From Candidatus Omnitrophota bacterium (lineage in GTDB: Bacteria > Omnitrophota > Koll11 > Aquiviventales > Aquiviventaceae): a stretch of DNA of 11,118 bases. The notes beneath the pieces were generated by a model that worked only from the letters and a program-made list of their open reading frames with translations, had not been told where the DNA came from and did not search any database. Position 1 is the first letter of the stretch; the number at the start of each line of letters is the position of its first letter. The stretch covers positions 1 to 11,118 of the forward strand of contig JAHFGU010000035.1 of NCBI GenBank assembly GCA_023247285.1. Direction: 5' to 3'. Made by a program: the position numbers and the translations under genes. This document shows, piece after piece, positions 1-6,909 of the stretch.

Positions 1-204
1 AAGGAGGTCTCCAGCGAGCTGGCCCGTCGCGAGCTGAGCTGGGAGCCGCGTGTGAGCGTGCGCGAGGGCATCCGGCGCTACCTCGAGTGGTACCGCGCCC
101 GCGAGGCGGACCGCGCCGCGACTCATGCGAAGCTGGACCAGGCCCTTCAGGACTACTCCGGGCCGCGCGCGGCTCGGCCCTCGCAGCAAGGAGCCAAGGC
201 GTGA
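1..204 (+). CDS. NAD-dependent epimerase/dehydratase (extended SDR), C-terminal end only
   Basis: The window opens inside this gene. Frame 1 is open from base 1 to the TGA at 202-204 and gives the last 67 residues. The stretch ELARRELSWEPRVSVREGI followed by RRYLEWYR is the usual C-terminal end of extended short-chain dehydrogenases that act on nucleotide sugars: the 'LGW.P..sleeGl..ti.Wy' signature of dTDP-glucose or UDP-GlcNAc 4,6-dehydratases and 4-epimerases. A polar tail of about 25 residues follows. The NAD-binding Rossmann motif and the catalytic Tyr/Lys lie upstream of the window, so the reaction cannot be read. By context it may be the 4,6-dehydratase (LegB/PseB-like role) that makes the keto sugar for the aminotransferase downstream; this is inference. 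Its stop overlaps the GTG start of the next gene by four bases (GTGA), which suggests translational coupling. Confidence 0.75.
   Translation, partial: KEVSSELARRELSWEPRVSVREGIRRYLEWYRAREADRAATHAKLDQALQDYSGPRAARPSQQGAKA
188..193 (+). promoter_or_regulatory. Shine-Dalgarno site for the GTG start at 201
   Basis: AAGGAG lies seven bases before GTG at 201, inside the last codons of the upstream SDR gene. It is the clearest ribosome-binding site in the window. It decides the start of the large polysaccharide protein: its frame stays open further upstream to an ATG at 87, but that extra stretch overlaps the SDR coding region and has no comparable site. Confidence 0.7.
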
Positions 205-2168
205 TCCTCCTTTTTCCAGAATTGCATCCCTTCAACGCGCTGCTGTGCTGGGCGCTGTCGAGGGTCGTCGAGGTGCGCGTCCTGTACGTCCACCCGGCCT
301 GCGACCGGTTGATCGGCCGCCGAATTGCGCAGCTCGATCCGAGCGCGTTCCTCTCCAGCCGCGAGGGCTGGGCGGTGCGGGAGGCCGCGGCCAGTCGCTG
401 GGAGCGCATCGTTCCGCGCATCCCGGGGATGCCCTGGCGGGCGCGCGCGCGGGGGATCGAACTCGATTTTTCTGCGAAGGCCAAGCAGGATGCGGCGCAG
501 ATCTTTCAAGACGCCTGCCTGCTGCAGGACATCCGCCGGCGCCATCCGTTTCCGGAGCGGGTCTGGTGCCTGCCATCAGCCGCGCAGGCATGGATCGCCG
601 GACTGGAAGGGGAGCTTGGGGACAGGAAGGCGCCGCGCGCGGTCGCATGGCTCTCGCGGCTCAACGTGCTGTGTGACCGGCTGTGGAGCCAGCAGGTCAA
701 TACGGTGCGGCTGGTCCGGCTCCTGGTGCGGCTGGCGCGCGGACTGGCCGAACGCCTGCGGCCGTCGCGGCAGACCCTGGGTCCGTGTCGCTACCTGTAC
801 TGGTGCGACGGCGCCGTGGATATCAGACGCGATGTCGAGAAACGCTCCCTCTGGTGGATCGTGGACCAGGAGGCGATTCGACCGCAGGACGTCGTGGTGT
901 TGCTGCCGTTCACGCCGAGCAGGAGGGTCTGGCCACCCTCCGTAGCTTCCCAGGGCGCCTACCAGGCGTATACATTTCCGGCATGCTACGCCCGGTCGCC
1001 CGCGCCGGCGCTCTGGCGGGCGGTCGGCGACGCGCTGGCGTTGCTCGTCCGCTGCGCGTTCCAGCCGGTGGCCAGCCTCGAGCGGCTCTGGATGACTGGG
1101 TATCTCGCCGCGGCCGCCCAGCTTCAGCCCGTCGTCGACACGCTGCGACCGGCCTATTTCATCGAATGCGACAACAGCCTGGGCATCGAGGATCCGGCGC
1201 TGGTGCCCCTAAATCAGGCTGGGATCACGACCGTTATGTACCACACCTCGGCCATGATGCCATCGACGCAGATGAGAGCGTCCGCGCGCGATCTCATGCA
1301 TGCGGACATTCTCGCTTCGGTGGTGGTCTGCTGGAGCGAGGCGGCCGCGCGGTTCCTGACGGCGCACCCGCAGCAGCCTGGGACGCGGTTTGACGTCTTG
1401 AGCCCGATCCTGCCTGGATCGGATGCGATGTTGGACGGCCGGCAGCACGAATTCCGGCGGACGTATTTCGATGCGCGGATCGCGGCACGATCCGATCTGC
1501 ACTATGTCGCTGCGTTCGACGTCGCACCGCTGCTGCGGTCCCGCGCGCGCTCGCATCACGACCGCCCGTATCCCGAGCCCTTCCCGGAGAGGGCCACCAT
1601 CACGTTTGTGCGCGACCTTGTGCAGCTCCTTGAGGAGCTGCCGGGGCTGGTCCTGATCTACAAGCCCAAGCGCCTAGACGCCCTCGAGCGCCGTTTTCCG
1701 ACGAGACTGACAGAGTACCGCGAGCTGCTGGAGCGCATGCGGAGGCACGAACGCGGGGTGGTCTTGGACTCCGAGGCCAATCCCTGGATCCCGCTGGCGA
1801 TGGCGGATGTGTGCGTCTCCATGCCCGACAGCTCACCCCTGTGGGCCGCGCTCCATTACGGCATCCCGGCTTTCTTCCACGACCCCCTGCATATGCGGAT
1901 CGTCCGGGATGAGGCCCTGGCGGCCTACTACACCGGTGACTACCCCGCGTTGCGGGAAAAAGTCCAACAGCTCCTGGCCGCTGATCCGGCGCAGCTTCGG
2001 CGCGACTGGACATGGGCGCCGGTGCTCGCCCCGCTCTTAGGCCGGCCGCCGGGGCGCAACGGCAACGCGGCATTTCGCGAGTGGCTGGCAGGGTCTGGCG
2101 TCCGGGCGCGCGGGTACCCGCTCAGATCCTCGGTGGAGGTCCCTGCGCTGGCCCCGGTGGGCGAATGA
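201..2168 (+). CDS. Large putative surface-polysaccharide protein (GT-B-like), function unknown
   Basis: This gene encodes 655 residues if the GTG at 201 is used. The GTG sits inside the upstream stop (GTGA) and is preceded by AAGGAG, so it is preferred over the longer reading from ATG 87. I do not recognise a named family with certainty. The N-terminus (VILLFPELHPFNALLCWAL) looks like a Rossmann beta strand and helix, not a cleavable signal peptide. Around residues 346-353 is MYHTSAMM, after a strand reading 'GITTVMY'. At 487-490 is YKPK, and at 542-556 is PDSSPLWAALHYGIP followed by FFHDP. The small-residue, helix, 'GIP' pattern with an upstream K is what the C-terminal domain of GT-B transferases shows, including capsule-synthesis and CDP-glycerol-transferase-like proteins. 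A cytoplasmic glycosyltransferase that uses the sugar made by the operon is a fair inference; a non-catalytic relative cannot be excluded. ATGA at 2165-2168 couples it to the next gene. Confidence 0.55.
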   Translation: MILLFPELHPFNALLCWALSRVVEVRVLYVHPACDRLIGRRIAQLDPSAFLSSREGWAVREAAASRWERIVPRIPGMPWRARARGIELDFSAKAKQDAAQIFQDACLLQDIRRRHPFPERVWCLPSAAQAWIAGLEGELGDRKAPRAVAWLSRLNVLCDRLWSQQVNTVRLVRLLVRLARGLAERLRPSRQTLGPCRYLYWCDGAVDIRRDVEKRSLWWIVDQEAIRPQDVVVLLPFTPSRRVWPPSVASQGAYQAYTFPACYARSPAPALWRAVGDALALLVRCAFQPVASLERLWMTGYLAAAAQLQPVVDTLRPAYFIECDNSLGIEDPALVPLNQAGITTVMYHTSAMMPSTQMRASARDLMHADILASVVVCWSEAAARFLTAHPQQPGTRFDVLSPILPGSDAMLDGRQHEFRRTYFDARIAARSDLHYVAAFDVAPLLRSRARSHHDRPYPEPFPERATITFVRDLVQLLEELPGLVLIYKPKRLDALERRFPTRLTEYRELLERMRRHERGVVLDSEANPWIPLAMADVCVSMPDSSPLWAALHYGIPAFFHDPLHMRIVRDEALAAYYTGDYPALREKVQQLLAADPAQLRRDWTWAPVLAPLLGRPPGRNGNAAFREWLAGSGVRARGYPLRSSVEVPALAPVGE

Positions 2169-3163
2169 CCGTCGGCAGGCCGGTAGCCGTGAACGGCAGC
2201 ACCCGCCGCGTGCTCGTGGTTGGCGGGGCCGGCTATATCGGCTCCGTCCTGACCGGCCAACTGCTGGAGGAAGGCTACCGCGTGCGCGTGTTCGATCGCT
2301 TCCTCTTCGGCGATGAGGCGCTGGCCGCCGTCTGCCGGCATCCCGGCTTGGAGGTGTGCCGCGGCGACGTGCGGGATCTCCAACGGGTCCTTGAGGCGCT
2401 CGACGGTGTCGAGGCGGTGGTGTTGCTCGCCTCCCTGGTGGGTGAGCGGGCCTGCGATCGCGATCCGCAGGAAACCATCGGGGTGAACTATCTCGCCACC
2501 GTGGCCCTCGCGGAAGCGTGCGCGTACGCAGGGATCGCCCGGTTCCTCTTTGCGTCGACCGACAGCGCGTACGGGATCCAAGAAGGCATCATGACCGAGG
2601 AGTCGCCGCTGCAGCCCTTGTCGCTCTACGCGCGCCTGAAGGCTGAGGCGGAGCGGAAAATCCTGGCCTTGGCGAACGAGCGGTTTGCACCATGCGTCCT
2701 GCGTATGGCCACGATCTATGGCCTCTCCCCCCGCATGCGGTTCGACCTGGTGGTCAATGTGCTGACGCTCCATGCGGCGACCACGCGCAAGTGCACGGTG
2801 TATGGCGGCGCGCAATGGCGGCCGCTGGTGCACGTGGCGGACGCCGCCCGGGCGTATGGGGCCGCCCTCGCGGCGCCACTCGAAGCGGTGCGCGGGCAGG
2901 TGTTCAACGTGGGGTCGAATGAGCAGAACTACCAGCTGTTCCAGCTTGGGGAGCTCGTGCGCCAGGCGATTCCGGATGTCGTGGTGGAGACGACCGATGT
3001 GCCGCCGGATCTGCGGGACTACCATGTCAATTTCGACAAGATCAACCGCGTCTTCGGCTACCGAGCGCGTCACAGCGTCCGCGACGGCGTGCGGGAAGTC
3101 TACGAGGCCATCACCGAGGGGCGCATCCCTGATCCGCACCATGCGCGCTATCGCAATGCCTGA
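2165..3163 (+). CDS. NAD-dependent epimerase/dehydratase (extended SDR)
   Basis: This is a cytoplasmic nucleotide-sugar enzyme of 332 residues. The NAD-binding motif GGAGYIG is at 20-26, with an acidic residue (D44) ending the second strand, which favours NAD over NADP. The catalytic set is S131 in ASTDSAYG and Y155-x-x-x-K159 in YARLKAE. WRPLVHVADAARA at 219-231 and FNVGSNEQNY near 247-256 are typical of the sugar-binding half. The C-terminus (DYHVNFDKINRVFGYR, then SVRDGVREVY) matches the family's closing helices. Whether it is a 4-epimerase, a 4,6-dehydratase or a 3,5-epimerase/reductase cannot be settled by eye. I see no clear Asp-Glu pair after the active-site Thr of the kind dTDP-glucose 4,6-dehydratases have (here S-T-D-S), so an epimerase or reductase is slightly favoured. 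Start: ATG at 2165, inside the upstream stop, with a weak GGTGG four bases before it. It overlaps the aminotransferase gene by eight bases. Confidence 0.88.
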   Translation: MTVGRPVAVNGSTRRVLVVGGAGYIGSVLTGQLLEEGYRVRVFDRFLFGDEALAAVCRHPGLEVCRGDVRDLQRVLEALDGVEAVVLLASLVGERACDRDPQETIGVNYLATVALAEACAYAGIARFLFASTDSAYGIQEGIMTEESPLQPLSLYARLKAEAERKILALANERFAPCVLRMATIYGLSPRMRFDLVVNVLTLHAATTRKCTVYGGAQWRPLVHVADAARAYGAALAAPLEAVRGQVFNVGSNEQNYQLFQLGELVRQAIPDVVVETTDVPPDLRDYHVNFDKINRVFGYRARHSVRDGVREVYEAITEGRIPDPHHARYRNA

Positions 3164-4355
3164 GCTCGCGAACCTTGAGGCCCGCGCCCCGCGGACCGCG
3201 TTCCTGCCGTTTGCGCCTCCGTGGATCGGACCGGAGGAAAAGGCGGAGATCCTGGACACCTTGGACTCCGGCTGGCTCACGACAGGGCCCAAGACCGAGC
3301 AGTTCCAGCAGCGGTTGGCCGCGTACATCGGCGCCGGATGCGCGGTCGCGGTGAATTCCTGCACCGCCGCCCTCCATGTGGCCGTGATCGCCCACGGCAT
3401 CGGGGAGGGCGATGAGGTCATCCTGCCGACGTACACGTTCGCGTCAACCGCCCATGTCGTGATGTACCAGCGCGCTCGGCCGGTCTTCGTGGACATCGAG
3501 GCGGAGACCTACAACATGGATCCGGACCTCATTGAGGCGGCGATCACGCCGAAGACCAAGGCGATCCTCTTGGTCCACTACGCGGGTCATCCGTGCGAGC
3601 TGGACGCGGTGTACGACATCGCCCAGCGGCATGGCCTGGCGGTCATTGAAGACGCGGCCCACGCCATCGGCAGCGAGTACCGGGGGCGGAAGATCGGCAG
3701 CTTCGGGCCGACGACCTGCTTCAGCTTCTATGCGACCAAGAACCTCACGACCGGGGAAGGGGGGATGGCGGTGCTGAACGACCCGGACCTGGCGGAGCGG
3801 ATGCGCGTGCTCGGGATGTACGGCATCAGCGACGCGCGGAAGATCTGGGGCCGCTACGCGCCGCGCGGGTCGTGGTTCTACGACATCGAAGCCCTGGGCT
3901 ACAAGTACAACATGATGGACCTCCAGGCGGCGCTGGGCCTGCACCAGCTGGCGAAACTGGATCGGTTCATTGAGCGCCGCGCGCGCATCGCGGCGCTGTA
4001 TACCGAGGCGTTTGCCGACCTCGACGCCCTCGCGACTCCGGCGGTCCGACCCGACGTGCGGCATGCCTGGCATCTCTACACCCTCCTGCTGCGCCCGGAG
4101 CGCATGACGATCGACCGCGACCGATTCATCGAGGAGCTCACGGCTGAGCAGATCGGCACGAGCGTGCTCTTCCGCCCGCTGCATCTACACTCGTACTACC
4201 GGGAGGCGCTCGGCTACCCGGAGGGCCGATTTCCGGTGTCCGAAGATGTGTTCGGGGGGGCGGTTTCGCTGCCCCTCTCACCGAAGATGAGCGATGAGGA
4301 TGTGCTGGATGTGATCGCCGCGGTCCGGCGCGTTGTCGGGAAACATCATGCGTGA
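3156..4355 (+). CDS. DegT/DnrJ/EryC1/StrS-family PLP-dependent sugar aminotransferase
   Basis: Transfers an amino group, usually from glutamate, to a keto nucleotide sugar, giving for example a 4-amino-4,6-dideoxy sugar. The protein has 399 residues, normal for the family. Signatures seen: SGWLTTGPKTEQF near 38-50 (the N-terminal motif of ArnB/PseC-type enzymes), NSCTAALHVA at 67-76 (PLP-phosphate loop), LPTYTFASTA at 90-99, FVDIEAETYNMD at 111-122, IEDAAHAIGSEY at 164-175 (D166 should pair with the pyridine nitrogen), and FSFYATKNLTTGEGG at 189-203, with K195 as the Schiff-base lysine. GYKYNMMDLQAALGL follows, as is usual. Start: ATG 3156 overlaps the upstream stop by eight bases (ATGCCTGA), the same arrangement as the next junction. 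ATG 3141 in the same frame would add five residues, and neither start has a strong ribosome site. In this operon it probably makes the amine that the formyltransferases acylate (inference). It carries a G7 run at 4254-4260. Confidence 0.95.
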   Translation: MPELANLEARAPRTAFLPFAPPWIGPEEKAEILDTLDSGWLTTGPKTEQFQQRLAAYIGAGCAVAVNSCTAALHVAVIAHGIGEGDEVILPTYTFASTAHVVMYQRARPVFVDIEAETYNMDPDLIEAAITPKTKAILLVHYAGHPCELDAVYDIAQRHGLAVIEDAAHAIGSEYRGRKIGSFGPTTCFSFYATKNLTTGEGGMAVLNDPDLAERMRVLGMYGISDARKIWGRYAPRGSWFYDIEALGYKYNMMDLQAALGLHQLAKLDRFIERRARIAALYTEAFADLDALATPAVRPDVRHAWHLYTLLLRPERMTIDRDRFIEELTAEQIGTSVLFRPLHLHSYYREALGYPEGRFPVSEDVFGGAVSLPLSPKMSDEDVLDVIAAVRRVVGKHHA

Positions 4356-5394
4356 CCTGGGGGCCAAGCGCTTCGCCATCGGGCGGCGGGTCATCGGCGA
4401 CGGGCAGCCGGTGTTCATCGTCGCCGAAGCCGGGGTGAATCATCTGGGCCGCCGCGGCCTGGCCCTGGACCTGGTGCGGAAAGCCGCCGCCGCCGGGGCG
4501 GATGCCATCAAATTCCAGACATGTCGCGTCTCAGAGTTCCTGCCGGAGGCGAGCGTGGATTATGCCGAGTACCGGCGGACCGCGCTCTCCATTGAGGATT
4601 ATCGCGCCCTCGCGCAGGCCGCGCAGCAGGCCGGCATCCTGTTTTTCTCAACCCCGCTGGACGAGTTCAGCGCAGACCTGCTGCAGCGCGTGAGGGTGCC
4701 GGCGTATAAGGTCGCTTCGTGCGACCTGACGCACCGCCCGCTGCTAAGCCACCTGGCGGCCAAACGCAAGCCGGTCATTCTGTCCACCGGCATGGCCGAG
4801 CTAGGAGAAGTCCGTCAGGCGGTGCGCGCGCTGCGCGAAGCCGGCGCGCCGGCTGTCGCGGTCCTGCACTGCGTGTTCCAGTATCCCGCAGAGCCGCGCC
4901 ACGTGCATCTGCGCGCCATGGCCACCCTGCGCCGGGCGCTGGGCGTGCCGGTGGGGTTGTCCGATCACACGATCGGGCTGGCGGTGCCGTGCGCGGCCGT
5001 CGCACTGGGGGCGTGCATCATTGAAAAGCACTTTACCCTCGACCACGCGCTGCCAGGGGATGACCATCGGTTCTCGGCCGATCCGAACGAGCTGCGCGAG
5101 CTCGTGGCTGCCATCCGGCAGGTGGAGCAGGCCATGGGCAGGCCGAAGAAAGTCCCGGCAGCGGTGGAATCCCCGGCGCGCCGGACAGCGCGCCGCATCA
5201 TCGTTGCCGCGAAGGCGATGCCTGAAGGGGCGCCCGTCCGGCGCGCGGATGTCGCGTTTCAGCGCCCTGACCTCGCGCGGCACCGGGTGGAGCATTGCCT
5301 TTCGCCCTGGGCATGGCCTCGGATTGAAGGACGCCACCTTGCGGCGGGCGCAGCAGCCGGGGACGCCTTGACGCGGGCGCACGTCGGATGGTGA
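4348..5394 (+). CDS. neuB: NeuB-family nonulosonic acid synthase with SAF domain
   Basis: Condenses phosphoenolpyruvate with an N-acylated mannose-type hexosamine to make a nine-carbon sialic-acid-like sugar. The protein has 348 residues, the usual size. The TIM barrel shows FIVAEAGVNHLG at 23-34, ADAIKFQT at 51-58, FFSTPLDEFSAD at 99-110, YKVASCDL at 120-127, ILSTGMAELGE at 144-154, HCVFQYPAE at 174-182, GLSDHTIG at 203-210 and IEKHFTLD at 225-232. The C-terminal antifreeze-like (SAF) domain begins near residue 278 (ARRTARRIIVAAKAMPEG) and ends with the expected G-R-x-L-A-A-G pattern. One oddity is LPGDDHRFSADP at 235-246: the better known NeuB and PseI enzymes have a different residue next to the conserved loop (for example PGPDH in sialic acid synthases). 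Exact substrate (sialic, legionaminic, pseudaminic or other) cannot be assigned by eye. Start: ATG 4348 with GGGA about six bases before it; it overlaps the previous stop by eight bases (ATGCGTGA). Confidence 0.93.
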   Translation: MRDLGAKRFAIGRRVIGDGQPVFIVAEAGVNHLGRRGLALDLVRKAAAAGADAIKFQTCRVSEFLPEASVDYAEYRRTALSIEDYRALAQAAQQAGILFFSTPLDEFSADLLQRVRVPAYKVASCDLTHRPLLSHLAAKRKPVILSTGMAELGEVRQAVRALREAGAPAVAVLHCVFQYPAEPRHVHLRAMATLRRALGVPVGLSDHTIGLAVPCAAVALGACIIEKHFTLDHALPGDDHRFSADPNELRELVAAIRQVEQAMGRPKKVPAAVESPARRTARRIIVAAKAMPEGAPVRRADVAFQRPDLARHRVEHCLSPWAWPRIEGRHLAAGAAAGDALTRAHVGW

Positions 5395-6215
5395 GGCAGG
5401 CTTCGGCGCTCTCTTTGTGCGTAGCGATGAGCGACGCTGCGCTGGCTGTTGTAGATCAGCTCGAGCCGCTGGTGAGCGCTGTGACCTACAAGCGCTACCG
5501 TCGACAGGACCGGTTCCGGAGCGCGGGCACATTCATGGACACGGCGGTGAGCATCATCGATTCGCGCTTCGACGCCGGGCTCGAGCAGTTGGGCTGCTGG
5601 CAGTTGGCGCAGGAGCGCCGTGTCCTCAGCCTGGGCTGCGACTTCGGGCCGGCCGCGCTGGCTTTCGATGAGGACCGGTCGCCCAACGGGTATCCGCGCT
5701 ACCGGCTCCAGAGCCCGCGCCTGGGCGAGGAGGAGTATGTCGAGCGGGCGCGGACGAACACGGCATGGCTGCGGGAGCGTTTTGCCGGGGCGATCCGGCT
5801 GGAAAATCTGAATTATTTTCCGACGCCAAGCGGGGCGTATGCGCAGGTCTGCGACCCCGGCTTCATGGGACGGGTCCTGGAGGCGATCGACGCCGAGCTG
5901 CTCCTTGACGTCGCCCATGCGCTGATCTCGTGCGAGAACCTCGGCATTTCCCCAGTGGCGTATTTCGCAGCACTGCCTTTGCACCGGGTGCGCGAGGTAC
6001 AGATCAGCGCGTGCGGCGTGGTCAACGGCGTTGTGGAAGATCTCCACGAGGTGCCGGGGCCGCGTGAATGGCAGTGGCTCCGGTGGCTCTGCGAGCGCGC
6101 CCCTGTCCACTACGTCACCATCGAGTACTATCGGGACGCGCAGCGATTGGCGGCGGCGTACCAGGAGGCGGCGCAGCAACTGGCCGGCCTGGCGCCGTGT
6201 GCCAGCGCGCCCTGA
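5388..6215 (+). CDS. DUF692/MNIO-like TIM-barrel protein
   Basis: The protein has 275 residues and resembles DUF692, the family whose studied members (MbnB, TglH) are multinuclear non-heme iron oxidases (MNIOs). Signs seen: RLENLNYFP at 137-145, ELLLDVAHALISCENLG at 170-186, YFAALPLHRVREVQIS at 192-207, VEDLHEVPGPREWQWL at 216-231 and VTIEYYRD at 243-250. These follow the family order: Glu-Asn, Asp-x-x-His with a nearby Asn, the 'LPL.RV.eiH' strand, D-x-H, and a final Glu strand. Likely retained ligands are E139, D174, H177, D218, H220 and E246. Odd points: the usual His of the 'HxxSLxxG' strand is missing (the region reads ERRVLSLG at 76-83), and the His of 'eiHlsG' is Q205. The iron site may therefore be altered. 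It lies between the synthase and the cytidylyltransferase, so a sugar role is inferred, perhaps oxidation or isomerisation. Start ATG 5388 overlaps the synthase stop by seven bases; ATG 5427 is an alternative. Confidence 0.72.
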   Translation: MVRQASALSLCVAMSDAALAVVDQLEPLVSAVTYKRYRRQDRFRSAGTFMDTAVSIIDSRFDAGLEQLGCWQLAQERRVLSLGCDFGPAALAFDEDRSPNGYPRYRLQSPRLGEEEYVERARTNTAWLRERFAGAIRLENLNYFPTPSGAYAQVCDPGFMGRVLEAIDAELLLDVAHALISCENLGISPVAYFAALPLHRVREVQISACGVVNGVVEDLHEVPGPREWQWLRWLCERAPVHYVTIEYYRDAQRLAAAYQEAAQQLAGLAPCASAP

Positions 6216-6904
6216 TGCGGACGGTCGCGATCGTGCAGGCCCGCATGCAATCCCGGCGGCTGCCGGGCAAGGTGCTGATGCCGATCGCCGGCAAGCCGCT
6301 GTTGGCGTTCCTCGTGGACCGCATCAAGGCGGCCGCCTCGCTGGATGACCTTGTGGTGGCCACCGGGGATGTGTCGGCCAACCGACCGATTGTGGAACTG
6401 GCTCAGGCTTCAGGCCTCAAGATCTTTGTGGGGAGCGAGGACGATGTGCTGGATCGCTTCGTGCAGGCCGCGCGGGTGCACCGGGCGGACGTAGTGGTTC
6501 GCGTCACCGCGGATAATCCGTTGACCGATCCGGGGGTGGTCGACGCGCTGGTCGCCGCGCGCGCCGGCGCGGGCGCCGATTTAGCCTGGTCGGACCGGCT
6601 GATCGATGGGGCCGGCTCAGAGGTGACGACGCGCGAGGCGCTGGCGCGGGCGTCGTCGGCCGCCACCAGCCAGGCCCATCGGGAGCACGTTACGCTGATC
6701 ATGAAAGAGCAGCCCGCGCGCTTTTCCGTCGTGCGGTGGACGCCGCCGCTGCTGCTGAGCCGGCCGGACCTCTCCGTGACTGTGGATACGCTGGAGGAAT
6801 TCGAGAAGGTGCGGGCGTTGTGCGAGATGCGAGGGCCGGGTACCTTGGCGCCGGCTTGGCCGGAAATGATCCGGCGATTAGACACGCGGCTGGCGCAGGT
6901 ATAA
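6215..6904 (+). CDS. SpsF/NeuA-type cytidylyltransferase (probable CMP-sugar synthetase)
   Basis: Expected to activate the acid sugar made by the NeuB-type enzyme with CTP, giving the CMP-sugar donor. The protein has 229 residues and belongs to the CTP_transf_3/SpsF type. AIVQARMQSRRLPGKVLMPI at 5-24 is the nucleotide-binding loop, GKPLLAFLVDRI follows, VVAT is at 47-50, FVGSEDDVLDRF at 71-82, and VRVTADNPLTDPGVVD at 95-110 carries the D100 region that usually helps bind metal. REHVT at 156-160 and LSVTVDTLEEFEKV at 186-199 (D191) complete the SpsF pattern. No extra phosphatase domain is attached, unlike some NeuA fusions. The ATG shares its A with the upstream stop (TGATG), so reinitiation is likely; no clear ribosome site is seen. 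SpsF-type proteins are often found next to NeuB-type SpsE, which supports the pairing seen here. A related nucleotidyl transfer to a different acid sugar is the alternative. Confidence 0.88.
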   Translation: MRTVAIVQARMQSRRLPGKVLMPIAGKPLLAFLVDRIKAAASLDDLVVATGDVSANRPIVELAQASGLKIFVGSEDDVLDRFVQAARVHRADVVVRVTADNPLTDPGVVDALVAARAGAGADLAWSDRLIDGAGSEVTTREALARASSAATSQAHREHVTLIMKEQPARFSVVRWTPPLLLSRPDLSVTVDTLEEFEKVRALCEMRGPGTLAPAWPEMIRRLDTRLAQV

Positions 6905-6909
6905 CCCCG

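Noticed and set aside
87..200. Upstream extension of the large polysaccharide protein to ATG 87
   Set aside because: It overlaps the SDR C-terminus by over 100 bases, reads as low-complexity Arg/Pro/Gly, and lacks the AAGGAG found before GTG 201.
1940..3496. Long open frame of about 518 codons on the minus strand
   Set aside because: It lies opposite three convincing + strand genes. Its translation is rich in Arg, His and Ala without any family motif, as expected for an antisense shadow in GC-rich DNA.
5259..6179. Minus-strand frame of about 306 codons opposite the DUF692-like gene
   Set aside because: I considered it because the DUF692-like assignment is less certain. The + strand product has ordered family motifs and fits the overlap pattern; the minus-strand product has none.
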